A stretch of DNA of 64,000 bases from an uncultured Christensenella sp. (lineage in GTDB: Bacteria; Bacillota; Clostridia; Christensenellales; Borkfalkiaceae): contig CAJTUK010000003.1 of NCBI GenBank assembly GCA_910579525.1, forward strand, positions 1 to 64,000, given 5' to 3'. The position numbers were made by a program, and so were the translations under genes. Position 1 is the stretch's first letter. Every line of letters starts with the position of its first letter. Below the pieces are notes generated by a model. The model saw nothing but the letters and a program-made list of their open reading frames with translations, ran no database searches and was not told where the DNA came from. This document shows positions 18,629 to 28,891 of the stretch, piece by piece.

Positions 18629-21466
18629 ATGGGGAAAGTTTTGGAATGCGTGTACGCATATATCTACAAAAACAATTATGCAGGCGCTTGTTCTCTTGGT
18701 AAGCAAATATATACCTTGACTGAGGGATTAACGGCACGAGAGAACGATATGCTGGCAGGAATAATGCCCACAATCGATAATGCAGGGGTAGCCAAAATCG
18801 ATAATGATTTTGGAGTAAAAATTAATGGAACAAAAGTTAATCCCGATTTCGACATGGTTTCTTTTGCATACTATCCATTGGTCAGAGGCTCGAATCATAG
18901 GGCAATTTGCCGTTTCGGATTAAGAAAGTCGTTAAGGGAAAGAAACGTCCGTGGGTCTAAGGAAATAGCCCATGCGCTTATTCTGGAAAACGAGAAATAC
19001 GATGGTTATTTCGTAGACTTTATAGATTTGGATTCGGGGTTTTTCGCTAACGATGCTTATAAAGACATTGCGCTTGATGATTCCCAAGCAGTCTTAGATG
19101 ATGCTGTTTATGAAATGAAACCAGCAAGGCTTGAACCTGTAGATATAGACATGTTATCGTCATCGGCTTTAATGATGACTGACATTTATAACTTGGGTAC
19201 GTCTGCGCCTAAAATTATTTCAGAGATACTGCATGCGCTTTTTACGGCTCAGAAAAACAAAAAAACTACCTATATAATTTATAATCCCGAGGATTGGGAA
19301 GTCGCTAAAGAATACATAAGAGTTGCCTTAAAACTTTTACCGTCTCAAATAGCGAATGAACTTTCTTTTATCACATGCTATGGTAGAACGGATTCCATTT
19401 CTGTGGACATTTGCGGGATTCCAACTTGTGACAATGATTATATTGCTATGCTTGAGAAAAAAGGCTGTGCAGTAAAAATCTCTGGCCCTAGTGCCACTGG
19501 AGCTGTTGGGATAGGTGGAATAAAAGCCCCGTTCGCTGAATTTCTTTATTCCGCAAGGGATATAGAAATCGAAAAGTGGCTGGATGAGTCAGTAAAATAT
19601 TATAAGCATATTAAAAAATTAGAAGAAATTAATGATACTATTTCTTTATACTTAAATAAAGAAAGTGATTCCACCAATGGTAGTGGAGTATCTTTAAAGC
19701 AAATTGCTGAGTGTATCAAGCTCATTACAAATAATCTTGAATTGATCGCCAAGATACCTTTAGAAAGTAAAGAACAAATCGAGTCAGTTAAAAACCGCAT
19801 AGATTTATTATGCGTCAACATACAAAACATCACGGTCGAAACTATTCATGATGAATTGTTCTTACCGCTTATACATTTAATGAGCGAATGCAAACGGTAT
19901 GGCATCGAAGAGCAGGACTTAATCGCTAATACGTTGTATGCTATTTTATTTGGTGTTCAAGGTCAAAGTGAAGAATCAGAAAGAAAGCGTTTTGAAATCT
20001 TATCTTTGGGGAACAGCAAAATTTTGCAGGAGCTTAAATCAAACAATCTCGACATTATAAGATATTTAGAGTCGAAGTGGATGTCTTTACAGCCTTTATT
20101 TGAGAACTATTTCGGAGATAGAAGGTTTAGAGAATATGCAGCAACCTTTAGTTTGGAATTATTGAAGATGCTATTGGCCGATGTCGAGCGGAGTAATGAT
20201 ATTTATAGCGATATAAGAGACTATTTTGTTTCGGCTTATCTTGGGGTCAAATCCAACCAGCTTATAAAAATGTTAAGCATTGCATTTTCAGCGACAAGTC
20301 ATGCTGCGGTCTTCAATTATTCGTTAAACACTCTTTTAAAACCCGGCGTTGATTCAGAGCTGTATGCCGATAGGGTAAACACATTTTGCAAATATATAGA
20401 AGATAACGGAATGTTACAAGAAGCTGTTACATATTTCAGAGACAAATATGTAATGGTTGATTATGAGAAAGAAGAAATAATATCTGTTATCTTTGAAAAA
20501 TTGTTGACCGCATACATAAAGCAACCCACAATCAAAACTCTGGATGAGCTGTATAATGGGTTTATTACTGCAAAAGCTTTCCTTGGCGAGTACGAAAATG
20601 TTGGGTTAAGTATGTTCATTTACGATTTTGTCGCCCAACACATTATAAATCCGATATATGAGGAAGCAATACGGGCAATCAGATTTGATGACATCAATGA
20701 TTCAGATATTGAGCGGTATCAAGAATTATTGCGAGTATATTCTAAAAATGAGTATTCGCAGAAAATTGATGCAAAGTTCTGTGGGCGGCTTAGGACATTG
20801 TTTGACAGCTATGACGTATATAAGAACCAAACGAAGAGAGAAAATAATCTTATTGACTGTCGTATTGATTTTATTACACGTGAGTTGTTGCTTTTAGATG
20901 GGAAAACCATTTTGTATTTGCTCAATACCTATATTGGCGAAAAACAAGTTCTGGATAGGTTTTATCACGAAGGGATTGAGGGCAAAATAATAAAACATGA
21001 ACGGTTCTTAGAAGTTGCTGGAGCAATGGCTAAAGAGTTCTTGTTGGACAAAGGGAAAACGCTGTCAGCGAGCGAACTTAATACATTCAATCAGAAAAAA
21101 AATGATTTTGCTAAAGAAATTAGAGAATTGAAAAGCGACCGCAACAAGGGGTCTCGATTTCGCCGCTTTTCTGACAGCACTTTGGGATTAATTGGTTCGT
21201 CAGTTTTCGCAGCCATAATTGCGGTTATAGCAGGGATAGCAAGTTATCTGATTTATGAATTTGTTGCAAATGAGTATTTCTTAACGATATATATTGCTTT
21301 CCCGATAATTTCATTTTTTGTGGCAGAAATCATGTATTGGTATAATTACAGAGATAGACGCCTGCGGAACATAACTGTGGTGGCAACATGGCAAACGTTG
21401 TGCGTTGTGATAGCTATGTATGCGGTATATGTTTTATTGCAGTATATTTTTGTTTTGCTATTTTAA
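18629..21466 (+). CDS. GTPase-associated membrane protein (GAP1-like)
   Basis: A 945-residue protein with a soluble N-terminal domain (about 1-300; FAYYPLVRGSNHRAICRFG near residue 80) and a long helical middle. Three hydrophobic C-terminal segments (about 850-875, 880-900 and 918-942) are likely membrane anchors. The size, the N-terminal pattern and its place directly after the GTPase resemble GTPase-associated protein 1 (GAP1), the regular partner of DO-GTPases. That match is by inspection only. It would tether the GTPase complex to the membrane. Confidence 0.7.
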   Translation: MGKVLECVYAYIYKNNYAGACSLGKQIYTLTEGLTARENDMLAGIMPTIDNAGVAKIDNDFGVKINGTKVNPDFDMVSFAYYPLVRGSNHRAICRFGLRKSLRERNVRGSKEIAHALILENEKYDGYFVDFIDLDSGFFANDAYKDIALDDSQAVLDDAVYEMKPARLEPVDIDMLSSSALMMTDIYNLGTSAPKIISEILHALFTAQKNKKTTYIIYNPEDWEVAKEYIRVALKLLPSQIANELSFITCYGRTDSISVDICGIPTCDNDYIAMLEKKGCAVKISGPSATGAVGIGGIKAPFAEFLYSARDIEIEKWLDESVKYYKHIKKLEEINDTISLYLNKESDSTNGSGVSLKQIAECIKLITNNLELIAKIPLESKEQIESVKNRIDLLCVNIQNITVETIHDELFLPLIHLMSECKRYGIEEQDLIANTLYAILFGVQGQSEESERKRFEILSLGNSKILQELKSNNLDIIRYLESKWMSLQPLFENYFGDRRFREYAATFSLELLKMLLADVERSNDIYSDIRDYFVSAYLGVKSNQLIKMLSIAFSATSHAAVFNYSLNTLLKPGVDSELYADRVNTFCKYIEDNGMLQEAVTYFRDKYVMVDYEKEEIISVIFEKLLTAYIKQPTIKTLDELYNGFITAKAFLGEYENVGLSMFIYDFVAQHIINPIYEEAIRAIRFDDINDSDIERYQELLRVYSKNEYSQKIDAKFCGRLRTLFDSYDVYKNQTKRENNLIDCRIDFITRELLLLDGKTILYLLNTYIGEKQVLDRFYHEGIEGKIIKHERFLEVAGAMAKEFLLDKGKTLSASELNTFNQKKNDFAKEIRELKSDRNKGSRFRRFSDSTLGLIGSSVFAAIIAVIAGIASYLIYEFVANEYFLTIYIAFPIISFFVAEIMYWYNYRDRRLRNITVVATWQTLCVVIAMYAVYVLLQYIFVLLF

Positions 21467-21478
21467 GGAGAGAGACAC

Positions 21479-24451
21479 ATGGCTGAGAGTCAGTTTACAA
21501 AGCGAAAAATAAAGTTATTTTTAATCATTTTAATAATTGTAGCGGTGTTATCTGCCGCTGCAGCTATTGGCTTGCATTTTTATGTGGGGCATAATTTTGA
21601 TGCAACAAGTTTGAATGAGCATATTGATGATAAATTAAAGCTTGGATCAAAATTCACAATTGACGATATATTAGAAGGCGAAAAATATACATATTCTTGG
21701 GTAAAGTCATCAGATATTAATGTTTCGGCATTAGCATTGTCCGAAAATGAAGATGAGGGATATTCAGAGAATGAGGGAATTTTGTCTTATTCGTCTTCCA
21801 GTGGCGAATTTACTGTTATAGGTATTGCCAAAGGCAAAATACTTTTTAGCAATGCAATAGATTCGACAATTAGTTTAGAATTGCCTTTTCAAACAAAATT
21901 TGCATCAAAAGATACCGAACAGATAATAAATAGTCCCAATAATTATCCTAGCCTTTTAAATGATGGAATATTGACGGCCGAAGAGATTTCGGGGATTACT
22001 AAATTACAAATTTATAATTCACGTGCGATTGATTTTGCTGACTTCCACTTATTATCTTCACTCGAAAAGCTTGAAATATTAAACGCCTCTACAAATATTG
22101 CAAACAGCGCATTAGAAGCAAGAAATTTAAATTTACCAGAGAAAACGCATATTTATGTCCCTCAAGGAAACTATTTGGATTATTTAAAAGCGAATAGCGG
22201 GTGGGTAACATATGGCGATAAGATTTTTACCATTACTGATGAAGGAAGTCTTGCAAGTGTCATTTTAATTAAAAATGGTGGAAAGATTTCTGATGACAAC
22301 GGGTTAAGTTTTGAAAACGATGGAGTTGCTATAGGATCGACACTTGCCCTTAGTGATAAATACTCAATTGAGAAAGAGGGATACTCTTTTTCAGGCTGGA
22401 CAGCCATGATAAATGGTGCATCTATCAAAATTACAGATGATTATGTGTTTACGGGCGATTTAAAACTATATGCTCAATGGGAGCCTTATTCTTATACATT
22501 AAAACTCTACCACAACAATGGAACTGGTAAAGTAACAAATCATGTAATGACATATGATAAAGACGAAGCCATAGCATCTGTGACTAACTTGCCTTTATTT
22601 GAGGGCTGCACACAGTTGGGCTGGGCATATGAGTCAACTGCGACTGTAGCTGACTTTGAAAACTGTGAAGTGGTTCAAAATCTGTCTACTGAAAATAATG
22701 CGGAAATAAGTCTGTATGCTGTTTGGGCAAATAATGTATTTACAATAGAATATTACAATGGAAGCGATTATTTTGATAAAATCACTGGTAACTATGGGGC
22801 ATCTGTTCAGCTGACAGCTCGCACTACGCCTTATGACCCGACTTCCGATTTCGTCGGGTGGGCTTATTCAAATGATGCGATAAGAGCAGATTACAAGTAC
22901 GGCGAAACGGTAGAAGGGTTATATGCTACTCCTAATACCAATGGGATTATCAAGCTATATGCAGTATTTGAGGCTGCATATTATACTATAAATTATAGCG
23001 TTGGTGATGCTACACCAAAACCGAGTTCTCAGACCAACTTGCCAAGAGGACAAGCAGTTGTGCTGCACGAGGCGATAAGTCGAACAGGGTATAAGTTTAA
23101 AGGCTGGAAAGATGATGGCGGCATAATTTATACTCCATTTGAAGATTATTATAAGCAAGATATTTCAAAAAGAATTTGGATTAAGGACTATTATTTAAAT
23201 ACAGGCATAGTAACAACAAAATCGTCGGTGACTCTTACTCCTATATGGGAGGCAAATACCTTTAAAGTTAATTTTAATGGAAATGGCGCAAGTAGTATTT
23301 ATAGCTCGACTACAGTAACATATGGGGTTGAAACAAGTTTTACGGGGTCAGTAAGTAAAACGGGTAATGAATTAAATAATTTAACCTCAAATGTAGGGAG
23401 TGTGTCAATCACAGGAAGGACATTGTCGGTTGCTAACATCAGTAAATTGTACTTAGCTTTAAGAGGCAATACAGCGGATAATGATTATAATTCCAATCAA
23501 ACGGTAACATTTACTGCTAATTGGAAAGTTCTAAGCTATGATTTAAGTATATCACAGAGTAATGTGACAATTACCGTGAAAAATAGTTCTGGTGGAACAG
23601 TGTTGGCGGGCAAGGTAGCATATGGAACAACTTTGACAGTTACTTTTTCCACAAACAGTGGTTATCATGATGGCTGGTGTAAGGTAAATGGCGCTAGCAT
23701 ATCCAGCGGTTATCAGTTTAATATGCCAGCAGATACAGTAAAAATAACATCGGGGGCAACCCAAAACAGCTGCATTGCATTAGGTAGTTTAATTACGCTT
23801 GCGGATGGTTCACTAACGGCGGTTGAAAATCTACAGTTAGGGGATGAGGTGTTAGTCTTTAACCATGAAACGGGATTATATGATGTGTCGAATATTATAT
23901 TTCTTGATCATCACGGGTTTAATATTTATGATACATTAACTTTATGTTTTGAAGAGGATGTCTATGTAAAGGTTATATACGAACATGGCTTCTTTGATAA
24001 TGATTTAAACGAATATGTAATGGTGAGCGAGGAAAACGTGAACAATTATATTGGTCATAATTTCTATTTTGCTGATTACAATGAAAACCTTATTGGGCGA
24101 AAGTTAAAGCTATTAAGCTATAAGATTGAAGAAGAGTATACTGATGCGTTCTCATTTACAACAGCAGTACAATACAATCATTTTGTAAATGGAATGCTTG
24201 CTATACCAGCAGGAATCGATGGCATTTATAATATTTTCGCCTTAAATGCGGATATGAAGTATGATACCGCTCTTATGCAAGCGGATATTGAAAAATATGG
24301 ATTAACCTCATATGAGGAGTGGGCAGAGTATTTGACCTATGAAGAATTTATTATGTTTAATGGACAGTATGTAAATGTAATCGTTGGGAAAGGGATGCTT
24401 ACAAAAGAGCAAATAATAGAAATGCTCCTCATGTACGGCTGGGTGGATTAA
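21479..24451 (+). CDS. Membrane-anchored InlB B-repeat protein with C-terminal Hint domain
   Basis: A 990-residue protein. An N-terminal membrane anchor (about 12-36) is followed by a BIG2-like stretch and an LRR-like stretch (about 150-240). Five or six InlB/Listeria-Bacteroides B-repeat units follow (about 260-760), each ending in a pattern such as LYAQWEP or LYAVWAN. A Hint (hedgehog/intein) domain then starts at Cys about 765 in CIALGSLITLADG, with GDEVLVFNHETG, an EHGFF block and a C-terminal NHFVNGML block (to about 900). Hint domains self-cleave and can ligate or release a flanking segment, here an 80-residue tail. GGAGAGAG precedes the ATG. A surface protein of this kind inside a GTPase/AAA+ operon is unusual. 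Confidence 0.85.
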   Translation: MAESQFTKRKIKLFLIILIIVAVLSAAAAIGLHFYVGHNFDATSLNEHIDDKLKLGSKFTIDDILEGEKYTYSWVKSSDINVSALALSENEDEGYSENEGILSYSSSSGEFTVIGIAKGKILFSNAIDSTISLELPFQTKFASKDTEQIINSPNNYPSLLNDGILTAEEISGITKLQIYNSRAIDFADFHLLSSLEKLEILNASTNIANSALEARNLNLPEKTHIYVPQGNYLDYLKANSGWVTYGDKIFTITDEGSLASVILIKNGGKISDDNGLSFENDGVAIGSTLALSDKYSIEKEGYSFSGWTAMINGASIKITDDYVFTGDLKLYAQWEPYSYTLKLYHNNGTGKVTNHVMTYDKDEAIASVTNLPLFEGCTQLGWAYESTATVADFENCEVVQNLSTENNAEISLYAVWANNVFTIEYYNGSDYFDKITGNYGASVQLTARTTPYDPTSDFVGWAYSNDAIRADYKYGETVEGLYATPNTNGIIKLYAVFEAAYYTINYSVGDATPKPSSQTNLPRGQAVVLHEAISRTGYKFKGWKDDGGIIYTPFEDYYKQDISKRIWIKDYYLNTGIVTTKSSVTLTPIWEANTFKVNFNGNGASSIYSSTTVTYGVETSFTGSVSKTGNELNNLTSNVGSVSITGRTLSVANISKLYLALRGNTADNDYNSNQTVTFTANWKVLSYDLSISQSNVTITVKNSSGGTVLAGKVAYGTTLTVTFSTNSGYHDGWCKVNGASISSGYQFNMPADTVKITSGATQNSCIALGSLITLADGSLTAVENLQLGDEVLVFNHETGLYDVSNIIFLDHHGFNIYDTLTLCFEEDVYVKVIYEHGFFDNDLNEYVMVSEENVNNYIGHNFYFADYNENLIGRKLKLLSYKIEEEYTDAFSFTTAVQYNHFVNGMLAIPAGIDGIYNIFALNADMKYDTALMQADIEKYGLTSYEEWAEYLTYEEFIMFNGQYVNVIVGKGMLTKEQIIEMLLMYGWVD

Positions 24452-25456
24452 ATGCCTATGCTTAATATTCCATTATCAAATCCAAGTAACAATTATTCAA
24501 ACTTGCTTCCTAGTACATTGCAGCCAATATATCAATCCTGCATTAGAAATCTGTCAAGCGGCACATTATCTACGACTGTTCAGTTAGAACCAACGGAAGC
24601 AAACCAACGAGCAGTTGAATCTGTGGTGGAAGCGGTTATTTATGGTTGCCCGGAAATATTCTTTATTGAGCAACAGATAGAAACCTCTTGGATGGGTGAC
24701 CGCTTAACGATTAGGTTCACGAACAAATATGCGGACGAAAACATTCGTGATTTGTGGGACAAGCTCAATACAGAAGTAGATCGAATCGCCGCAATAATTA
24801 ACAAGTTTGAAAAACCCTATGACAAACTTAATCGCTTAAATCAGTATCTCTGCGCCAGAGTAAAACCCGTTAGCTCTTCGCAGGGAAGATTTGGCGATGC
24901 GTATGGTGCTTTAATCCTTAAAGAAGCAAGATGTGAAGGGTATGCAAAAGCGGCCAAGCTAATTATGGACAGGTGCGGGCTGTCGGGTATTATTGCTCGT
25001 GGCGAAGCGGTTTCTCAAGAACGTCGTGAGCCGCATGCCTGGATTATAGCCGAGTGCGATGGCAATAATTATCATTTTGATTTCACCTGGAATGCAATAA
25101 AAGGATTAAACGGAATCCCCGGCGTGGAATACATGTTTTTGGATGATGAAACAATCGGAAAGGAACATTTCCCTAGTTATGCATACCCCGTTTGTTCTGA
25201 TGCTACAAAAATGTTTTGGGTAGTAAATAATGGGATAATAAAATATCACTCAGACTTGTCACGCATTAAGATAGTACCAGTAAAAAACAATTATATAGCC
25301 GTTGCCAAAATACCTCAAAAGCTCAGCAAATATGAGGTGGACAACGAGGTTATAAATTGGATGATAAATGACCTTGCAGCTTATAGCTATGGCTCAAGCA
25401 TTAATTTCAGCTATAACGAACCGCTGGATTTGCTTGTTTTCTATTTCTTAAATTAG
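24452..25456 (+). CDS. Transglutaminase-like cysteine peptidase fold protein
   Basis: A 334-residue protein with a transglutaminase-core triad: Cys in EARCEGYAKA (about residue 159), His in EPHAWI (about 195) and Asp in YHFDFTWN (about 209). These proteins act as peptidases or protein cross-linkers. The gene begins immediately after the stop of the Hint protein gene (no gap), so the Hint protein is a plausible substrate. No signal peptide was seen. Confidence 0.85.
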   Translation: MPMLNIPLSNPSNNYSNLLPSTLQPIYQSCIRNLSSGTLSTTVQLEPTEANQRAVESVVEAVIYGCPEIFFIEQQIETSWMGDRLTIRFTNKYADENIRDLWDKLNTEVDRIAAIINKFEKPYDKLNRLNQYLCARVKPVSSSQGRFGDAYGALILKEARCEGYAKAAKLIMDRCGLSGIIARGEAVSQERREPHAWIIAECDGNNYHFDFTWNAIKGLNGIPGVEYMFLDDETIGKEHFPSYAYPVCSDATKMFWVVNNGIIKYHSDLSRIKIVPVKNNYIAVAKIPQKLSKYEVDNEVINWMINDLAAYSYGSSINFSYNEPLDLLVFYFLN

Positions 25457-25464
25457 GAGTAAAT

Positions 25465-25764
25465 ATGGAAAGAATTGATTTTGTAACATTCAATTGCGAT
25501 TTTATGATTAACGCAAAAATGACCAATGTCGGTGTCGCAGTTTATGCCCCGATAATTTATGGATTCGAGGATAAGTATTTCAATGCTTGTGTTGAATTCT
25601 TGAAGACGGGGAATGAGTCAAATCTTGAATTTGGGAAATATTCTATAAGCATGTTGCGCAAAACGATGGATGTTTCATATATTCAAGCGTTAGTCATTTT
25701 ACATAACATCGAGCATATGCCGAATGAAGCTCCGAATATTTACAATCCAAATATTGTGGAGTAA
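25465..25764 (+). CDS. Hypothetical protein (99 aa)
   Basis: No recognised family. GGAG lies 6 nt upstream of the ATG, and the next gene starts 3 nt after its stop. A compact soluble protein without membrane segments. Its short length and position between two predicted peptidases would fit an inhibitor or chaperone, but nothing in the sequence proves it. Confidence 0.7.
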   Translation: MERIDFVTFNCDFMINAKMTNVGVAVYAPIIYGFEDKYFNACVEFLKTGNESNLEFGKYSISMLRKTMDVSYIQALVILHNIEHMPNEAPNIYNPNIVE

Positions 25765-25767
25765 CAC

Positions 25768-27234
25768 ATGAATGAGCTTGTTTTTAATGCGCAAAATTAT
25801 AAATCATATTTTGCGTGGAGTAAATTTCGTTCTTTAAATCCCGAACAAAGGGAAGACCTCATAAGGTGTTCAGTTGAGCAAATAAGTAAAGAAAAAGGGT
25901 TACAACAGGTAAATGTAGGATTTGAAAAGGCGGATGCTCATTCCCGCGGATACTGTTATCAAAGATTTGAAGGGGAAAAGTTTGCCAGTCACGAAATTAG
26001 GTTAAATGATGATATTTTAACGGAATCGGATAATTTCTACTCCCCTTATCAAATCTACAATACGATAAATCATGAGCTGGAGCATGCATCGCAATTTGAA
26101 CATGCTTCTAATATGGCGATTAGCAATTCCGATTCCGCAACGCTGGAACAACGTCTGAACGACCAGCATTATTATTCTTCTGCTGGTGATAAAATTGTCT
26201 TTAACCCTGGCGAAAGACCGCATAGAGAACTACGATTTGATAAGCAAACGGATTTCCAAATGTATCGAGCGCAAGCATGCGAAGCTGATGCGCGTTCTGC
26301 GGGTTATTCGGCTGTTCAAGGCTTAAAACAAGAAGGACAAAGTGATACATATCTCGATGCTTACTTGAGAACAGAAAAAGCACGTGAAATAAATAATAAC
26401 CGAGTTATGATGAGCCGATTAGGCATGCATTCACGTGAAGAAATGGCAAAAGAGGAATTAAGCCATATCACTTTAGAAAAGGTGAATGAACAAGATAGGC
26501 AGAAAGTTTTAGAGTATGCAAGGCAAAAAGATTTTGAGACAGCTAAAGAGGTTTTAAGTGCAGACTCAAATGGTACTGCAACCGAGGAACGGATAAGGCA
26601 ACAGTTCGATAATAATCAGACATATTCAAATTTTTACCAAAGCCAGCGGTACAACGATAACAAAGTCAAAGGATTTGACCATGAATTATATTCGTATGCC
26701 CAATACAAATGGGAAGACGATGAAACGGCGAGGGAAGAGTACTTTGCGCGGTCGAGTTTAGGAGAAGATGACGAGTCGGCGGATGCGCAATTCTTTGAAA
26801 ATTATTCTTCGGAAATTGAGCTGGCGGAAGAGCCTGATGAATCTTTCCTTGCAAAGCAAAGTCAAATTAGCGACTCATCCAAAATCACATATGCGCAAAA
26901 AATAAAAGGTGCCGCAGTAGGCATTTTCGGTGCAGCGGCAATGAAGAACGCATTGGATGCGCATGACCACGGTTATATGACGACTGCGGGGTACAATGCA
27001 AGCCTTGGAATGAAGGGCATGGGCAAAGGTATGGAAGCATTGAGCCACGTGCCGTCAGGCGCATCGGTAGCTGGAACAGCCGCTGATACGGCTGGTCATA
27101 TGTATGATGCTTATCGAGCAAATGAACATCCCGAAGAAGTGATTAATTTTTCTCCTTCACCTGTTCCCCAGGAACAAATTGATAGCCATACTTTAACGGT
27201 TGATATAAATAAAGGGATTATAAATAACTCATGA
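25768..27234 (+). CDS. Zincin-like metallopeptidase with glycine/alanine-rich C-terminus
   Basis: A 488-residue protein. The N-terminal half has HELEH (HExxH, about residues 101-105) in NHELEHASQFEH, giving two zinc ligands and the catalytic Glu; the third ligand was not assigned. The middle is acidic and helical. The region about 375-455 is rich in Gly, Ala and Met and could be amphipathic or membrane-associating. The ATGA-type overlap with the next gene indicates coupling. Confidence 0.72.
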   Translation: MNELVFNAQNYKSYFAWSKFRSLNPEQREDLIRCSVEQISKEKGLQQVNVGFEKADAHSRGYCYQRFEGEKFASHEIRLNDDILTESDNFYSPYQIYNTINHELEHASQFEHASNMAISNSDSATLEQRLNDQHYYSSAGDKIVFNPGERPHRELRFDKQTDFQMYRAQACEADARSAGYSAVQGLKQEGQSDTYLDAYLRTEKAREINNNRVMMSRLGMHSREEMAKEELSHITLEKVNEQDRQKVLEYARQKDFETAKEVLSADSNGTATEERIRQQFDNNQTYSNFYQSQRYNDNKVKGFDHELYSYAQYKWEDDETAREEYFARSSLGEDDESADAQFFENYSSEIELAEEPDESFLAKQSQISDSSKITYAQKIKGAAVGIFGAAAMKNALDAHDHGYMTTAGYNASLGMKGMGKGMEALSHVPSGASVAGTAADTAGHMYDAYRANEHPEEVINFSPSPVPQEQIDSHTLTVDINKGIINNS

Positions 27235-27584
27235 TAGAAATAACTGATGAAACAGCGGATGCGGCAATGGAATTATTGTCAACCTATATTCCGACCATTC
27301 AATCTGAGCATCGTGATGTTATTGAAAGAGTAATGCAACAAATTGAGAACAGGGAGTGCGACGAGGCGGATCTGACATTTGCATTATGCTTGCTTCAAGA
27401 TATTACAGCCGAGAAAGAGAAAAATGTTGCTATCTCTAAGCAGGCTATGGCATTAATAAAAACAGTGGACAAAGAAGTAATTTTAGAACGTGAGCTGATT
27501 AATTGTTTTTACGCAATACTAATGCAGCAATCGCCAGTAGAAACGAGAGGAGTTGCCTTATGGGGATTCAAAAGACAGCCTTAG
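27231..27584 (+). CDS. Hypothetical helical protein (117 aa)
   Basis: No family recognised. It is helical and acidic, overlapping the zincin gene by 4 nt and the ATPase gene by 25 nt. Tight coupling to the ATPase suggests a partner subunit. Confidence 0.7.
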   Translation: MIEITDETADAAMELLSTYIPTIQSEHRDVIERVMQQIENRECDEADLTFALCLLQDITAEKEKNVAISKQAMALIKTVDKEVILERELINCFYAILMQQSPVETRGVALWGFKRQP

Positions 27585-28885
27585 AAGGAAGTATTTTATC
27601 TAAAAACAGACCGCCGCAAATTAATTTTGAAACGGTAAATATTGGTGGGGTTTGTGGCAGAGAGCAAATGTCGTTCAAGCTCAATGAAGATATTTTAAGC
27701 AAGCATTTAATGCTTATTGGAGGAACGGGCTGCGGTAAAACCAATACTTTCTTCCACATTGTGAGTCAGTTAAAACGCAAGATGGCTCAAAATGATGTAA
27801 TGATAATATTTGATACAAAAGGCGACTATAAGAGCAAGTTTTTTGATGCCCGTTATGATTACATACTTTCAGCAGTAGAGCAGGAATCAAATGCGGTTTG
27901 GAATGCTTTTTCTGAGATACTTGGGGAAGGCATATCTAAAGAAGATATAGATGCCAATGTGGCAGAAATAGCATGGGGGTTATTCTCTGATAGTATTAGA
28001 AAAAACAATAGTAATCCGTTCTTCCCTAATGCCGCAAAGGACTTGTTTGCGGCGGTTATTACTTGTTTAATTAGAAAAACAGGGTATAAAACAGATCTCA
28101 TTAATAAATACCTCAACAACAATTTTTTAAGGAACTTTTTTGATACGTTGACCGTTAGTGTCCTGCAAGATTTAGTTAAGGGACAAAGCGACCAGGCAGC
28201 GGTCATGACTTATGTTGGAGATGGAGCGAATCCCCAGGGGCTGGGTGTGTTTGCTGAATTGCAAACAGTCATTAGAAAAATATTTGTTGGTGCATTTGCG
28301 AAGAAGGGTACATTTTCTATACAAAAATTTGTACAACAACGACAAGCAAAGACACTATTTATTGAATATGATTTGTCTCACGGGGCAACATTAGTTCCGA
28401 TTTATAAATTACTCATCGATTTGGCATTAAAAGAATCAATGGGGGATAATGCAAAAAATAGAGCAAATAAAGGCAATGTATATATTTTTTGTGACGAATT
28501 CAAACTATTGCCCGATTTACTCCATATAGAGGACGCAGTCAATTTTGGGCGTTCTCTTGGAATTAAAGTATTTGCTGGGCTACAGAGCATAGACCAGCTT
28601 ATAGAAAATTACGGCGAAGCCAGAGCCAAAAATATCATTTCTGGGTTTTCAAGTGTCTTGTCGTTTAGAGCTAATGATGAAAGCACTCGCCAATTTGTTG
28701 TGGGGAAATTTGGAAAAAACTATGTTTTAGAACAAAACATTTCGGTCGGAAACAGCATAAACGAAGAGAAGCGAATAGGTAATGTTGTGGAAGATTGGGA
28801 ACTGTGTAATTTAGGAGTAGGAGAGGCGGTTATAGGGTTGTTAGATATTCCGCCTTTTAGATTTAAATTTGATTTATATAGGTAA
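27560..28885 (+). CDS. VirD4/TraD/HerA-like ATPase
   Basis: A 441-residue FtsK/HerA-superfamily ATPase. Walker A is GGTGCGKTN (about residue 54), Walker B is NVYIFCDEFKLLPDL (about 305-315), and a later arginine-finger-type stretch includes LQSIDQLIENYG (about 340). Its layout matches coupling proteins that pump DNA or protein, but without the usual N-terminal membrane helices; the next gene may supply the anchor. ATG 27560 is preferred over 27503 because GAGAGGAG lies just upstream. Confidence 0.82.
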   Translation: MGIQKTALEGSILSKNRPPQINFETVNIGGVCGREQMSFKLNEDILSKHLMLIGGTGCGKTNTFFHIVSQLKRKMAQNDVMIIFDTKGDYKSKFFDARYDYILSAVEQESNAVWNAFSEILGEGISKEDIDANVAEIAWGLFSDSIRKNNSNPFFPNAAKDLFAAVITCLIRKTGYKTDLINKYLNNNFLRNFFDTLTVSVLQDLVKGQSDQAAVMTYVGDGANPQGLGVFAELQTVIRKIFVGAFAKKGTFSIQKFVQQRQAKTLFIEYDLSHGATLVPIYKLLIDLALKESMGDNAKNRANKGNVYIFCDEFKLLPDLLHIEDAVNFGRSLGIKVFAGLQSIDQLIENYGEARAKNIISGFSSVLSFRANDESTRQFVVGKFGKNYVLEQNISVGNSINEEKRIGNVVEDWELCNLGVGEAVIGLLDIPPFRFKFDLYR

Positions 28886-28891
28886 GAGAAA

